NCBI GenBank assembly: GCA_030704615.1
Contig: CM060734.1
Coordinates: 11,162,001 to 11,226,000, forward strand
DNA: 64,000 bases
Source: Takakia lepidozioides
Lineage: Eukaryota; Streptophyta; Takakiopsida; Takakiales; Takakiaceae
Direction of reading: 5' to 3'
Part shown: positions 43,587-55,764 of the stretch, piece by piece
How the letters are laid out: every line of letters starts with the position of its first letter
How positions within the stretch are numbered: the first letter of the stretch is position 1
Notes under the pieces: model-generated
Databases searched by the model: none
The model's input: the letters and a program-made list of their open reading frames with translations, nothing else
Told to the model about the DNA's origin: nothing
Made by a program: the position numbers and the translations under genes

Positions 43587-46500
43587 CATGGGTTTGACTG
43601 AAGTTTTACTCTACGGAGAAGCCTGTCCCTTTCTCGAAGGATGTTGATTCCAATGGTTACGCAATTGCGTAGGAGCATCTCCTGGCAATGCGTTTCGAGT
43701 ACCAGATTGACACTGTTTTCCTCGAAAAAGAGGTCTACGATGTGCATGGGAAGTTCATCAAGTACTCATTTCAGAAACCAGATGATAATTCTCTTGTGAG
43801 TCAGTGGAGAGTGCCTCCAGGAAGATACAGGGTCGTCGGAGCTCCTCGGCGGCAGTCCAGTGGTTCGTATGTCTCCCCGGGAACAGCTGGTTCTGTTGCT
43901 CAAGAGAAAAGGAATATCGTCGTGAAGACGGAGACCACTACTTCCACCCCAATAGTTGAGCTCTCAGACTCCTCCTCCGAGGACATTCCCAGCATCCCAA
44001 TTTATGTGCAAACACCGCCTATCGTCAAACCGGAAGTGACACACCTCATCAGTGTCATTCCTAAACTGAAGTCAATGGGAGGAATGCCCAGTTTCCAGAG
44101 TGAATTGCGGGGGATTGACTGGGAGACAGTACCTATTGAGTGTGTGGAGTTCCTGCCGAATGCTTATGATGGGGAAGTCGTCTTCGAGCTACCTCCACCT
44201 GGGCAGGATGGACCCGTCACTAGCCTCATGCAGGGAATGGACAAGAGAGGAGATGGACACCCGTGGTGCAGAACAAAGACATCCAATATTCAAAATCATG
44301 ACAACCTCGTCTTCCGGAGAAGCCTGTGCAATGGGCACCTCATGTGCGAGAATATGAATTGTAGGCATTTCCAACGGTTCAAGGTTCACAACCAGTGCGA
44401 GTGGGAGGGTGTCACCAAAAATCCATTCAATCCCGGTGAGGCACCTCCAAGTTCCAACACTTTCGTTTGCAAGTTCTGCAAACAAGCGCCTTCCTGTCTG
44501 GCAGTGTGTGCAGCACGCAAGTACTATGTTGTTCACCGTTTGAAAAACATGACTAGAGCCTGTGTACATTTCGGATTCCACAACCATCCTGTGGCGAAGG
44601 GGGATTGCAGGGAGAGTATTCAAACAGTGTCCAAGTTGATAAGACGGGAGTATGAGAGCAATCCAACAGCCACCACCTCCGCAATTGTGCTTGGAGCAAG
44701 CAAGAGTTTCCTGGAAAGCCATATTCTGAGTGTAGGGGACTCTGTGGGCAGGAAGCTGGACGGGCATGCCTTGGACAATGTTATGGATCACTTCTCAACC
44801 TTGAGCTCACCGAACATTAGAAACTAGGTGAATGCATTGAGGATGGGCTCTGCAAACAGAGGGTATATTGATAACATTTTGGAATTGAAATCTCGGAGCA
44901 TGTACGACTACATTCAAGACAGCGTGTTCCCAGGTCAAGGATCCAACAAAGTGTACAATTTCAAAATGTCGACAGCAGAGGAGGGTAGCGGAGTGAGCCT
45001 TGTCAAGCGCATGCAAAAAGATGGCGATCTGCAGAACTGTTTCCTTATGTTTGATCACGTCAAACGAGTGAAAGACTGGACAACAATGGCGTGCCATGTT
45101 TATGATCCTTTCTACCAGCGAGTCATGTCTATTGCAATGTGTGACATGCAATCGGAGGATGCGGAGTCGCAGCAGCTTATGTGGAGATGTCTCATTCGCG
45201 TGATGGCATCCCAGGGTGTCCCATCCCCAAATTTCACTGGTTTTAGGCCGACAGTGCTCAAGCGAATTTCAATACTGTTCGCATTGTGTTCAGCTCAAGA
45301 GATCCAAAAGTGCCAATGCCAGGAAGAGAGCGGACATGTCTTTTCCATTGGACGCAGTCCCTTGAGAAACATCCCAAGGCAGACATCAGACCGGACATGC
45401 GGGCGATTCATCTTAAACTATGCAAACAGTACAAAGATGCCAAAAGCATGGCGGAGGCGAATACTTTGTTCCAGTCGATTCGTGCCTGGTGGTTCTCATC
45501 TGGGGCTGTATCAGAAGACAGTATGAGAGCGCTAGAAGACTGGCTAGCATTTTGGCACTTTCGGTACAGACAATGGGGAGCATTCATGACAACGGTACCT
45601 GAATTTCAGATCATGTATTCTCATTGGCTTTGTATGCATTTCCAATCATGTCTGTTGTCATGGGGTGTACCTGTCTGTCCTGATGTGTGTTTTCCCTTTT
45701 CTGCAACACTTGTCAATTGAGGAGATGGCAGACATGCCCTCTTGCAATCTAGCGGAGACAGTGCACAATGCATGGTTGCAGCAGTCTGGAAAGCGGGGGC
45801 GGGATTTGTATCTGGTGACGGCAGATGATCTCATCCGAGCTCTGCAGCAACAAACGAGATATCGCGATTTCTTGAGGGGTGGCGTTGGTGGCAAAGGCCC
45901 TGACAAGTCTGAGTTGATGTTGCGAGCTGCAAAAAGATCGGGGGATCCAAACAAGATTGCCAGAGCTGTCAGCATGTGTGCAGAGGGAACTCCTTTGGTG
46001 TCCAGAGTTCCCCATCTGGAGGGCGAGGAGAGATTCGGGTCCTGTAAACAGAAATTGAACACCCCTCCTGGATCGGATGCAGACTCGCACAAGGCGGACA
46101 GGGACAACTTCTCCATTCCGCGTGTTCCATTACATGAGAGGTTCGTCTATGGAATATCCAGTGTGGAACAATGTTTCTCACAAAGTACGCCAGTATCTCC
46201 CACTCTCAATGAGTCGAACTTGCTCTCGCCTGTGGTGGAGTCCACCTGCTCCGACAAAGTGTGGCATATAGAACGCACGAGAGCTGGTCTCGAGTGAAGT
46301 GCTCTGCAATCAGAGCCATCAATCGTGAGAAGTGCAAGTCCTTCATATCCAGAGGCAGTGCCTGCACTCCAGCACCGACCTTCAACGGTTTGTTCCAGCC
46401 TTATGGGCACCAGAGGCGAAAAACCATAAATTCTGGTTCTGCGCTGACGACTGTGGTAGGTGCGTGCGTGGGACCGTGCGACCATCAGTGGTCATGAAGC

Positions 46501-47072
46501 CTCCTCCACCAACCGTTTGGCCAGTCAAGGTGGGGACACATCTCACAAGTCAGGAGATTGCAATGTTGGAGGAGGCAGGGTTCTCCCTTTAGCGAGAAGC
46601 CTCTGTGCGTGCAAGTGCTTCCACTTCAAGAAGTTCTAGAGTGCCACCAGCCAACCCAGATGCATGGCCAACAAAAAGAAATGGGAAGGTAGTACGTCGT
46701 TTCCCTCCAACTGCCGAGCACTTCGGCAAGGTGGAATCCGCTCGAATGCTTCTAGGACGTGTTGCAGGCACTACGGAAGTTGCAGATCCCGGGTATGGTC
46801 GGATCTACACTATGATGACCTCTACATTTTCTATCCATGACAAATTCTACGACATCACAGTTTCAAATTTCCCCAACTGCACCTGTCCTGATTTTGTTGG
46901 CATGCTTTCAACAAGTTTGGGAAAGAGAGGCAAATTTGTATCCTGCAAGCATCTTTATTTTATCTTCTTGAACATAATGATTTGTGATCCCAAACGCGAC
47001 ATCTTCATTCACCAGGCCACCATGAGTTTCAACGAGGTGAATACACTTATGCAGCGGGATAAAAGCACATAG
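43587..47072 (+). pseudogene. MULE-like transposase with SWIM zinc finger, decayed copy
   Basis: Paralogue of the gene at 63,432. N-terminal module: FLEKEVYDVHGKFIKYSFQ, WRVPPGRYRVVG, then a SUMO-interaction-like IVELSDSSSED (about 43,952-43,985). A Cys-rich segment follows (CNGHLMCENMNC, CKFC, FGFHNHPV at about 44,569). The catalytic core has an Asp in FLMFDHV (45,053), ADSAQANFNTV (45,247) and TCLFHWTQSLEKH (45,334), the D...D...CxxH order of MULE transposases. The C-terminal SWIM finger is CTC...CKH (46,878-46,951). Broken by an in-frame TAG at about 43,670, a TAG at 44,825, a one-base loss near 45,245, a frame change near 46,300 and a TAG at 46,590. An intron probably starts at 45,595 (AACG|GTACCT). 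The family cuts and pastes DNA using terminal repeats; none was identified here. Confidence 0.8.
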
Positions 47073-47270
47073 GAAGAAGCTGACTTTCGTCCAATTCAAT
47101 TTCCACAACTGATGAATGTGTGCCATTTTAATAGTGTGATCAATGCAACATAAATGGGATGGATAAGCATGCATGGATTTGTTTCCGGTTTCCCATTTCC
47201 GGTGTTTTCGTATTCTAATTACCCTGAATGAATGCCACGGCAATAGGTGCCTCGGCTATAGGCGCTACAT
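47073..47270. other. No gene seen
   Basis: AT-rich sequence after the transposase-like stop codon. It may contain the 3' untranslated region; no poly(A) signal is clear. Confidence 0.3.
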
Positions 47271-47545
47271 GTTTCTGTTGACATGGCGTCCGCCATGTTG
47301 GCCGAATCCCACGTGGACACGTGGACTTCCACGTAGGCATGATGACTGCCACATCACGTTGTTCACTGCCATGTCAGCACGCTCACGCCACATCACCCTC
47401 ACGCTCACGCCACGTCAGCGTGAGCCGACGCTCACGCCACATGAGCTGTTGGTCCCCTACGCTCACGCCATGTCAGCATAGCGTGAGCGCACACTCACGC
47501 AGTAGCGTCGTTGGCACAAGTCTAGTGCCACCCTAGTTTCCCGTC
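47271..47545. repeat. GC-rich tandem repeats of CTCACGCCAC(G/A)TCA
   Basis: At least five imperfect copies of CTCACGCCAC(A/G)T(C/G)A occur between 47,385 and 47,500, together with CACGTGGACACGTGG and CCACGTAGG. The same motif reappears at 56,283-56,350 (CTCACGCCACATCACC, GCCACGTCACGG, CACACGTGG). The two blocks lie on either side of the 47.5-56.3 kb interval. They may be subterminal repeats of an element or a small satellite. Confidence 0.6.
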
Positions 47546-47649
47546 TACGAGATAAAGGATGATATGCAACTTTCCTAAAGTACGTTCCATCTGGCGCCAT
47601 ATTCAAGCGAGGAAAGTCTGCTTAGAAAAAATGGATTGAAGGCTCCCTC

Positions 47650-48480
47650 AATGTGATGTCTCCTCCTCCGCTCCCCTCCTGCTTTCAGTTTCCTCTTTCT
47701 TTGCTCTTTGCATGCTCCCGCTCCCCTGCCCTCCATTTTCTCCTCTGCTTCCAAGGAATCTCAATATCCCTGTTCCCCTATTTTGTGTTGAACCCATATA
47801 TGCCCCTGCCCTCCATGTACTGTTTTCTAATTTCGTCTACGGCTCCCATGCAATTTGTCCCCTACTTTATGCTCCCCTCCCTAATCCTCATCCTTGCCTC
47901 TTCCCCTTTATGGGCATTCCTTCATTTACAGCCACCTTTGCTCCCCATCATCCCCTGTTTGTTTCCTGCTAGCTCTTGCTCCCCTCTTCCACCCCCTCCC
48001 TTTGTGTGTTGTCATTTTCCTAGTCACCCGCTCCCCTGCCCTGCTTGTATTTCAATCCCCTCCTTTATGCTCCCCTCCCTCTAGCCTTTATTGTCTGCTT
48101 CCATTTCCCCATCTTGCCCTCCCTCCCTTATGTTTGTTTTCTATCATGGCTGTCCCCAGGAAGGCAGCTGTCAAGCCTTCTCCCCTTCTCTCTTACATTC
48201 TTCTTATGTGACATCTTGCTCCCCTGCTCCCCCCCCCCCCCCCCCCCCCCCCTTGTATTATTTTTGTTTTGTTTTATCCTTTGTCTCCCCATGATGGTTG
48301 TTGTCCCCTCCATATACAAGTCGTACTTGCCCCCTCACTGTTCCCTTGCTTGTCTGCTCCTCTCCGTTTCGTCCCCTGCTAATGCTATACATGCTCCCCT
48401 CTTGCATCCCTTGTCCCCTGCCATGCCAACCATGTTCTCACTTTCATCCTGTTTGGTTGTGGGGTTACATCAGTTGTAGA
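47650..48480 (+). repeat. Pyrimidine-rich degenerate minisatellite (CTCCCCT-type)
   Basis: The plus strand is dominated by CTCCCCTGCCCTCC, TTATGCTCCCCTCCCT and similar words, repeated with spacing of about 40-70 bp, plus a run of about 22 C residues at 48,231-48,252. Long frames here (47,653-48,084; 48,045-48,479) are compositional artefacts rich in Pro, Leu, Ser and Phe. Confidence 0.65.
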
Positions 48481-48640
48481 AGAGCGAAGTCGGAGTTGGT
48501 CAAACTTCGCAAGTATATACAGCAATTGCGGGCTGCTCCAACTCCGTCCCCAGTCAAAAACCGGGCGAGCTCCCCATCTCCGTCTCCTGTACGCGAGGCA
48601 TCAATGGTTGCTGATTATGATAATCATACCTCATACCCAT
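48481..48640 (+). other. Possible exon: KSELVKLRKYIQQLR segment
   Basis: An open frame reads RRAKSELVKLRKYIQQL followed by a Ser/Pro-rich stretch (APTPSPVKNRASSPSPSP). The amphipathic helix and codon quality contrast with the surrounding repeat. A preceding AG (GTTGTAG|AAGAG) could be an acceptor. It could be a retroelement gag fragment or a lost first exon of the gene at 51.2 kb. I cannot decide between these. Confidence 0.3.
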
Positions 48641-50776
48641 TTATATTCTCAAAACGCAGTACCTCTCATGGCGAGGTCTTCACCATCACACTCTATCCAA
48701 GAGGAGCTTGAAAATTTGAATGACTTCAACATGCATAGTTTCTTAAGCTCTAGGTAGTAGAGTTTGTACTGAATTTTCATGCACAGGGATAGAAATGCCA
48801 ATGAAATGTTAGAGGTGACCAGGATCACCAAGAAACAATTTGAGTACTTTTTAACAAAACAAAACAAAAGGGATTTGATCTCCAGTTTATACAAAGAAAC
48901 CAGGTGATCATTGACCTTAGGAACTACTAAACAGTTTCAAGTCTTGCTGCTCTGGTGTGAACACGTCACATTGCCATGCAAATTTACTCACCCTCATACT
49001 CTACAAGAATGTGAAGTGGCGTAGCACCCAATTTCTGCCGACCCTGCAATCGACAACTTCATTCTCAGTGAACAGCTCCTTCATGCTCCAGGTAAGGAGA
49101 CCGAGTTGCAAGGGCTGCTGCATTGCAATGTTTTCTGGTGCTGTGTCTGAGGGAGGAAGCAAGGTGAAGAGGATTTCTAGTAAGGTTAAATTACGTGCTC
49201 TGTTGTCCTTATCTCCTTAAAACAAGAAAATATTAGAAAAATAATTTTTGGGATGGAGATAGACTGCAGAAAGATGGAATGAGGCCTCAATGCCCAGAAG
49301 TGGTTCAGGCTGCCCAGAAAATTGCATGAACCCTCTTATTCGAATTCATAATTGCCAGGTAACCAGTGACTTACTTTGAGGTCGGAGAGCTCAATCACGC
49401 ACGCACATTCCACAATCTGCACTGAACTTTTTCTGTCGAGTCACAATGCCTCACATTCAATTCCAAAAGAGCATTTGAGGTGATGAGTGTTCATTGCTGG
49501 TCCCTACTGGTCCATAGTGCTTTGCTTTGAGAAATTTGTCAAACTCCATGAACCTCTCTCTTAATCATAGACAGTAAGGTAACTTGTTAAACATGAATGC
49601 GAGAAGGAATACAAATAGGAAGCACCCCCATGATACACTAGTTGTAGGTCATGACTGATTGTTCTGAGCGGGCTGAGTACTTAGAGATTTCCAACTCTTC
49701 TATCTTGGAGTTTCCACCTCGGATAGCTAAGGGATGGGTGAGTAAAAACCGCTCGACATGCCCTAGAGTCATTGACTGCCTTGCCAGTACAAGAAAGCTG
49801 AATGATGTGGTGGCTAACACCTCTTTATAATGATCTTGCATCTATCAGCTCATGCACACTCTATTTGAGAGTCTTCCCATCACACCAGTTTTGTAACCTA
49901 GCAGAGAACCCTTCTTATTGTCATTACATTGTGCACTGGCAGTGAGTCATCATAAGTGCTTCAATAAGCTTATGTTTAGCTTATCTGAGGTGTTACCTTC
50001 TATATCCTTAGTCTTTGTGCTCAATATTAGTAGTCAAGGTGACCATGGCTAACTGTTGTCTTCTTTTGAAATGACTTCAGGCAACTACATTTGGCACTTA
50101 GCAATGACATGTGCAAGAAACATCGCCTTGGACTTGGGCCCCCTCCATGCCAACCCAGGTACGGAAGACAACAGCTCTGCGCTCATCTCGCAAATTTTCT
50201 TACCAGAATCTGCAAAGCCATCTGAGAGATCAGGCATATTGGGCAGCAACCAAGAGGTACCCAACCATGGAAGTTATGATTCAGTTTCCTTGCAACCCTC
50301 AATTTCCCTGAGGGGCTTGTTGTAGCATTTCCGTTCATTCTTACTAAGCAATCAACATTAGGAAGACGGAAATTGATTGATCCACTTACATTAATGTGAA
50401 AATGGCCATTTGCAAGCCACCCCCCCCTTTGGCAAGGCAATGCCCCACCATAAATGGGACCCTTGGAGTCGCTTATCATCACGTCGCATTACAAACTGAG
50501 TTTGGTCTACTTGAATTATCAGCGCCCTAATGGATTAGCCTTTCAAAGATTGCTTTTGTTTGTTCCAAATGCTGGACCATCCTATTGAAGACCAAATATT
50601 GAACACATGAATGTTTATCTTTGCTAATAGCTTCTCAGATAAGTTAAGCCTCAAGCAAAACCATTTTTAGTCAGACTTCCATGTGGGCATGAGGGTGATT
50701 TTGCAGTTGCATATCCGGATTCCAGACTTCCACATGTCTCGGGGTGAATATAAATGATATGGAATCTACTTCATCT
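48641..50776. other. Mostly no gene; one possible exon near 50.16 kb
   Basis: No long frame is convincing. At 50,158-50,257 a segment flanked by CCCAG and GAG|GTACCC reads RKTTALRSSRKFSYQNLQSH and on to RDQAYWAATKR; it looks coding and lies between usable splice sites, but it has no partner exon. A similar weak candidate ends at CTCCAG|GTAAGG (49,091). The remainder shows nothing that I can identify. Confidence 0.3.
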
Positions 50777-51182
50777 TGCTCAACGCACACAATTTCTATG
50801 GGTTCTCTGAAGGACATTCTCCTGAGTATCGGTCTGCCATTTTTGAGATCAATGCACATGCGTATCTTGAAGTTGAAGAGAGGATGTACAGTCTGTAGAG
50901 GCTTCAGAAATGCGTGCGTCAACGCACTCAATTTCAGAGGGTGTTGTTATGGACATCCAGAGCTCTAAACAGATCTGAAAGGTCGAATGTGTGAGCACAA
51001 GAAGATCGTCTTAAATCCACGAGAGACACTTCGGAGAACCCACCAAAATTATGTGCGTTGACGCACGCAATCTCTGGGTTAGTACTTAAGCACAGTCTCT
51101 TGCGTATGGGTCTCTCATTTCTGAAAACAATGCACATGCATAGTCTGTAGAGGCATCAGAAATGCGTGCGTCAACGCACTCA
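50777..51182 (+). repeat. Palindromes in intron 1 of the broken ParB-MTase-like gene
   Basis: TGCGTGCGTCAACGCACTCA at 50,911-50,930 and again at 51,163-51,182, TGTGCGTTGACGCACGCA at 51,052-51,069, and a half-like copy GCTCAACGCACACAATTT at about 50,778. The core is TGCGT-CA-ACGCA. The first and third sit in two copies of a larger repeat (ATGCACATGC..., GTCTGTAGAGGC(T/A)TCAGAAATGCG). The same gene has further copies at 54,465 and 55,743. Confidence 0.85.
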
Positions 51183-51763
51183 ATTTGTGACATTGCTTTT
51201 ACATGGAGAATTTTTCTATTTCAATGCAGGCGAAGAAAAGGAGAGGTGTTCCCCTGGAGATGGATGAAGACGAAGAGCACGAACTTGTTGTTGTAGAGGA
51301 GGAAGACGATGGCAGGCCATACCAGGACAGGGCAAAAGATCTGTTGTCGTTCTCGAAAGTGAACTCTGCCCAAGTCATCAAGGCCATGGGCGTTCCTGGG
51401 GGTAAATTAATGATCCCACTGTGCAGGTTGATCTCCATGCCGTTCGTCCGACCAGCACTTACGAATGACATTGCAAAGCTGGAACAGGATTTTGCCATGG
51501 CTACAAAGAGGGTCAGTCTGTGTTTTACGTCTCGTTGGGCGACGCCAATGGCAGGGACGTTTTAGTAGACGAGACCATTGTTGGAGGCTGGGATCCAATT
51601 TGGCGACGTATCAACGAGGAGTTTGAATCAAGCATTTTCAAGAGGCTTGTTACACAGGCTTTCTCAGGCAAGATGTTCCATGTCTGGGATGGCAACCACC
51701 GATTGCTAGCCTGGTAGAACATGATATCGAGGTATCATAGCACTGAGGAGGAGTACGCAACCT

Positions 51764-53212
51764 AAAAGGTTTGCTAAAAAGGTGGCTCGTTGCAGTGGTC
51801 GTGAGCCATAGTAGTAAACGGTCCACTACTCCCTCTATTGGTTAAAGCCGATGCTAACGTGGCCGTGTGATATCATGGTTCACGGCCCACGGTCACTACA
51901 CTACCCACTACTGCTCCCGTGGTAATGTACCCTTGTTCCGCAATTTGCTAAGTACCGCGTACTTAGCCGTTTCTGCCCGGGACCAGGTAGTGTACATCCA
52001 TCACTACCCGGTATGTCCCGTTGTGACCCTCGCTGTCTGGCCCTCGTAGCATAGCCGTTATCATTTATTCCCCCCCTCTTTTGAAATTGTGTCCGCACAA
52101 TTTCGTCAGTTCCTGTGCTTGCTATATCTCTTGGGGATGTAGGGTGGTGGCATGCCTGTCTGCGGGGTAGGAAGTGCATCCCAGGATTGTCGTGGTGGCA
52201 GCTTCTTGTTCCTGTTGTCGTCACTATCTGGTTGCTCCTTTGGTTCATGAGTGGGCCAGCTTTCGTCATCAGGGTGTTCTGCTACTCCGTCCCCACGTAC
52301 CATGTCAATTTTGGTGGTCAAGGTTTCTCGGTAGGTTTGCAGCTCCTCCTTGGTCCAGGGTATAATGTGTTTAGTTGCCCTGCTGCCCATTAACTAGTTA
52401 ACAGCTTGGATCCCTATTTCTCTAAAAGGGTGGTCTCTGTCCAAGGCCAATGGTGAAAAGTGGTCCTTCGCCTGGCGCCATGCTTCAGCATACAGTGGTC
52501 TGTTCATATATGCTGAAGTGCCTGCGACTCTCTCTGGTAGCTGGAATTTGGGTAATTCCCAATGAGTATCTTTTTCAATACTCTCATAGCGCTACCAGCT
52601 TCCCCTCATTGTCACGAACATCCGGTACAAGTAACTGCCAATATAAAAACTTGGGCAGCCCATTACAATGTCTACTGCCGGGGTAGGATTAATCTTCACT
52701 TGCCCCACTGCCCACATGTAAGCTACCAGCTCCTTGTATTCCAGGGGAGACTGGCGCCAAAATTCAACCAATTCTGCCCTTGACCATGTCTCTTCCCTAG
52801 CCGGTGGCCTCATCCTGTATCTCAGAGGGATAAGAGTTTGATTGAGCAGATGCAATTGACCCAATGATCTGCACGGGGTTAAGGTTTTGAAGACCTTCTC
52901 CAGTATTTCTGGGATTTGGTGGGCTGGGACTACCATCATTTTAAAGTATTACTCTGAATACTTTAGTCACTCCCCATCCTGCTTGCATGGCATGATTTGG
53001 AAATCATCCACTGCTACCTCTGTCACCAACTTCGCCAATTGACATTTCATCTACCTCACCATTGCCTTGTTGAGTTTCTTCATCTCTAGTTCACTCCCTT
53101 CATTCAACCAGGCTCTGGCTAAGGCTGCGTTTGCTGAATCCAGCCCTGCTTGCAATGTCAGCTTCTCCAGCTGCTGCTTCCATTCTTGTTCATTGCCCAT
53201 GGCAATGTCTCT
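51764..53212 (-). mobile_element. 1.45-kb insertion in exon 2 of the broken copy, with minus-strand coding fragments
   Basis: The host exon stops matching its paralogue after GAGTACGCAACC and resumes at about TCTGTGGTGGCTGTGGCC. The insert reads on the minus strand as MGNEQEWKQQLEKLTLQAGL (53,200 down), LVEFWRQSPLEYKELVAYMW (ORF 52,939-52,592) and MGSRATKHIIPWTKEELQTY (52,390-52,106), separated by stops. The style is that of a retroelement gag-like protein but no domain is certain. The 51,790-52,070 part is non-coding with many CACTAC/GTAGTG words. I could not identify a target-site duplication. Confidence 0.6.
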
Positions 53213-54464
53213 TTCTGTGGTGGCTGTGGCCTCCATGGTGCTGGATCCCAAGGGAAACATCACTGCGCTCTTGACAACAATGCATGACGTGAACAAGTAA
53301 GTGTCTTTCCTGAAATAACTCGGTTCTTTCCCTCATGTGTTTGGGAGTCAAATCGGACATGTCATGACATACCACTGCTTGTGGTAGGGGAACTAAAACC
53401 GCCCATGTTACAACAAACCTGGTACACACCCTGTTCAGGATCCAGAATATTGGCCAAATGCCCCTCAGCACATTCAAGAGCATCCTCAGTCCATAAACCT
53501 TCGCGAAATGCCAGACCTCCAAAACTTTGGACACATGGTACAAGCTGACAAGGGGAGCATTCATGGAATATATGTACACGGTTAGTATATCATCACCTAG
53601 CACTTCTATATTCTAGTACAATTCAAATTATTCTTCTATCTGATTTTGGATTGGTTTTTGCAGCAAGAGATAGCGGAGGCTGGGGAGAGGGCCAAAATAG
53701 AGTATTACTTCAAAACCCCCGAGGGGATAAGAACATTGAAAGGAGTGGCTGAAGCAATGAAGTTAAAGATGAATGAGACTCGGAAGAAGATCATGAGCGC
53801 CTTTGTGAAACAGCTGAGAATGGCAGACCCTGCCTTTGGGCCTCAATTCTTGAATGAGGTGAGGAACCACTGGAACACCAATTCGAAGCCAGAGATGACA
53901 CAGGAAAAGCTGCATCGTTTGTCAACTGCAGTGGTGGATTCCGAGCAGAAAGTTAAATGGTTGGAGATTTGGAATTTTGACTCAACAGTGAAGGACACAT
54001 ATTGCTTCCCAAGGGGGGAAAGAGACAAAAATATTGGCCACATCAGGCCATTCAGCGATCAAGTTTTCGATACATGGCTGCACAAAGCCACGTACTGGAG
54101 CCAGGTAATGTTGTGGACTGCCATATGTTGAATTTACAAAAGAATCTTCCCTAGTATGGACTTTAACGTTTGTATTCTGTCTGTTCACAGATTGAAGCTC
54201 GTGCGAACCAGGTGCTGGAGAAGTAGCTACATGCTTACAAGATAATGATGACCTTGCCCGAAGATACTATGGAGGATTACTTGAGACAGTGGAAGGCGAC
54301 AGCGTGGAGTAACTGTTTCTTCAGAGAGTTCGCCAAGGAGGGCATATCCCGGACAAAAGAGTTCGAGCAGCAACTCGGAGCCGAGGGAGCCATGAAAAGG
54401 GTCATGTACAGGTGGGTCATTTGAACTAAGCAGGATCACCTTCTTCCTTTATGGCCCTCCACAA

Positions 54465-54484
54465 TTGAGTGCATCAACGCACAC
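54465..54484 (+). repeat. Palindrome in intron 5 of the broken copy
   Basis: TGAGTGCATCAACGCACACA, the copy-specific palindrome with one mismatch, inside intron 5 (54,412-54,649). Intron 5 is also where the intact paralogue keeps its seven-site array. Confidence 0.8.
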
Positions 54485-55742
54485 ATTTTGGAGGGTTGGA
54501 TCTCTGGACTGTTTTCCCTATGTCTCATTGAATGCAGGTTCGTTTCTTGGAAACCCGCTCCCTATCTGGTTTTTCATGTTATCAGTTCTGGCCACAAATC
54601 ATGTAGTTTCTCATCCACTTTCTGATACTGTGCCTGCATTGTTTTGTAGGTATATCAAGAACGTTCTGATTCCTGGGAACAACCTAAGCAAGTACCCAGG
54701 CTTCATCAACTTGTGGGCTGACTCCTCCAACAGCCACACCATGTACACTGCAGCAATCCTCAGGGATTATGGTACATATCACCTCAAAGACTGCTGCTGG
54801 TATCTCGACATACCAAAATGAGATTGCCCATGGTATGAGTTGTAGACACGGAACCAGAACGACAATGCCGAGTCCTTGGCTCCTCTAACAGACAAGGAAC
54901 TGAATGACAGAAACCTACGAAACCTCGCTGAGAAGGAACCTGCAGCCACACACACTCCGGCGAGAGGGAAAGGGAAGGGAAAGGGCACAAAGGACAAAGG
55001 GAAGGAGAAGAGCGCCCAAGGGGATGCTGCAATAGGTGTTGGTTCCCAGACCCCAATTGCAACCAAGGATCGCAAACGCAAGGGGAAGTTTGAGCCATAC
55101 GACACAGTGGAACACCCATCCTGAATCAACCAAGAATGCAAATGCGAGCTTGTAAACGACTCCTTCCTTGTCATGATGGAGACCAGGAAAGGTGGTTACA
55201 CTGGAGATCCCTCTCCAACGTGGGTTAAGATGAGTGCTTTTCTTGAGTCGGTAAGCAAATCTCTCATCTTCACTGCTGTCAAATTCCCACCTTTACTGTT
55301 GCATATTTCCCATCTTCGATGTGATTTTCAAGTTTGGTCGGCGCTGTTTGCAGGTTTCGTCGGGGCGGGATTGGGTGAATGGTGCTCAGAAACCGTGTGC
55401 TACAGACATGGTGATTGTTGACATTCCGGACGGGCAGGCGGTACCAGACATTCTCCCCACTGGCACTTGCCCAACCTGGAATGCATTTGACGAAAGGTAC
55501 TGGTGGTGGGTCTTCTCTTTTTGCAAATTGTTTCTGTCGGATGGAGGGGTTCTGGTTATGATTCATCACTACAAAATGTCGTCGGGAGATTTCAAGCTAT
55601 CTGAAGGCCTCGGGGATGAAGATCATCAAAACGTGGAATGGAGTGATTAGCCTGTACCTGACAAAGGGTGACTGTCCGGGACAAATGGTAATCCTCCTTC
55701 CCTTTCCTTTTTCAATTTGTATGCAATTTGGCCCCTCCGGAA

Positions 55743-55764
55743 TTGAGTGCGTTGATGCACTCAA
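55743..55764 (+). repeat. Palindrome in intron 7 of the broken copy
   Basis: TTGAGTGCGT, then TG, then ATGCACTCAA: 10-bp arms with one mismatch around a two-base centre. It lies in intron 7 (55,688-55,844). Same architecture and arm sequence as the intron 1 and intron 5 sites of this gene. Confidence 0.85.

Noticed and set aside
47653-48479. Long Pro/Leu/Ser-rich ORFs as genes
   Set aside because: They are translations of a CTCCCCT-type minisatellite in several frames with no domain.
54784-55174. Minus-strand ORFs opposite exon 6 of the broken copy
   Set aside because: Antisense shadow of a plus-strand exon that aligns to its paralogue.
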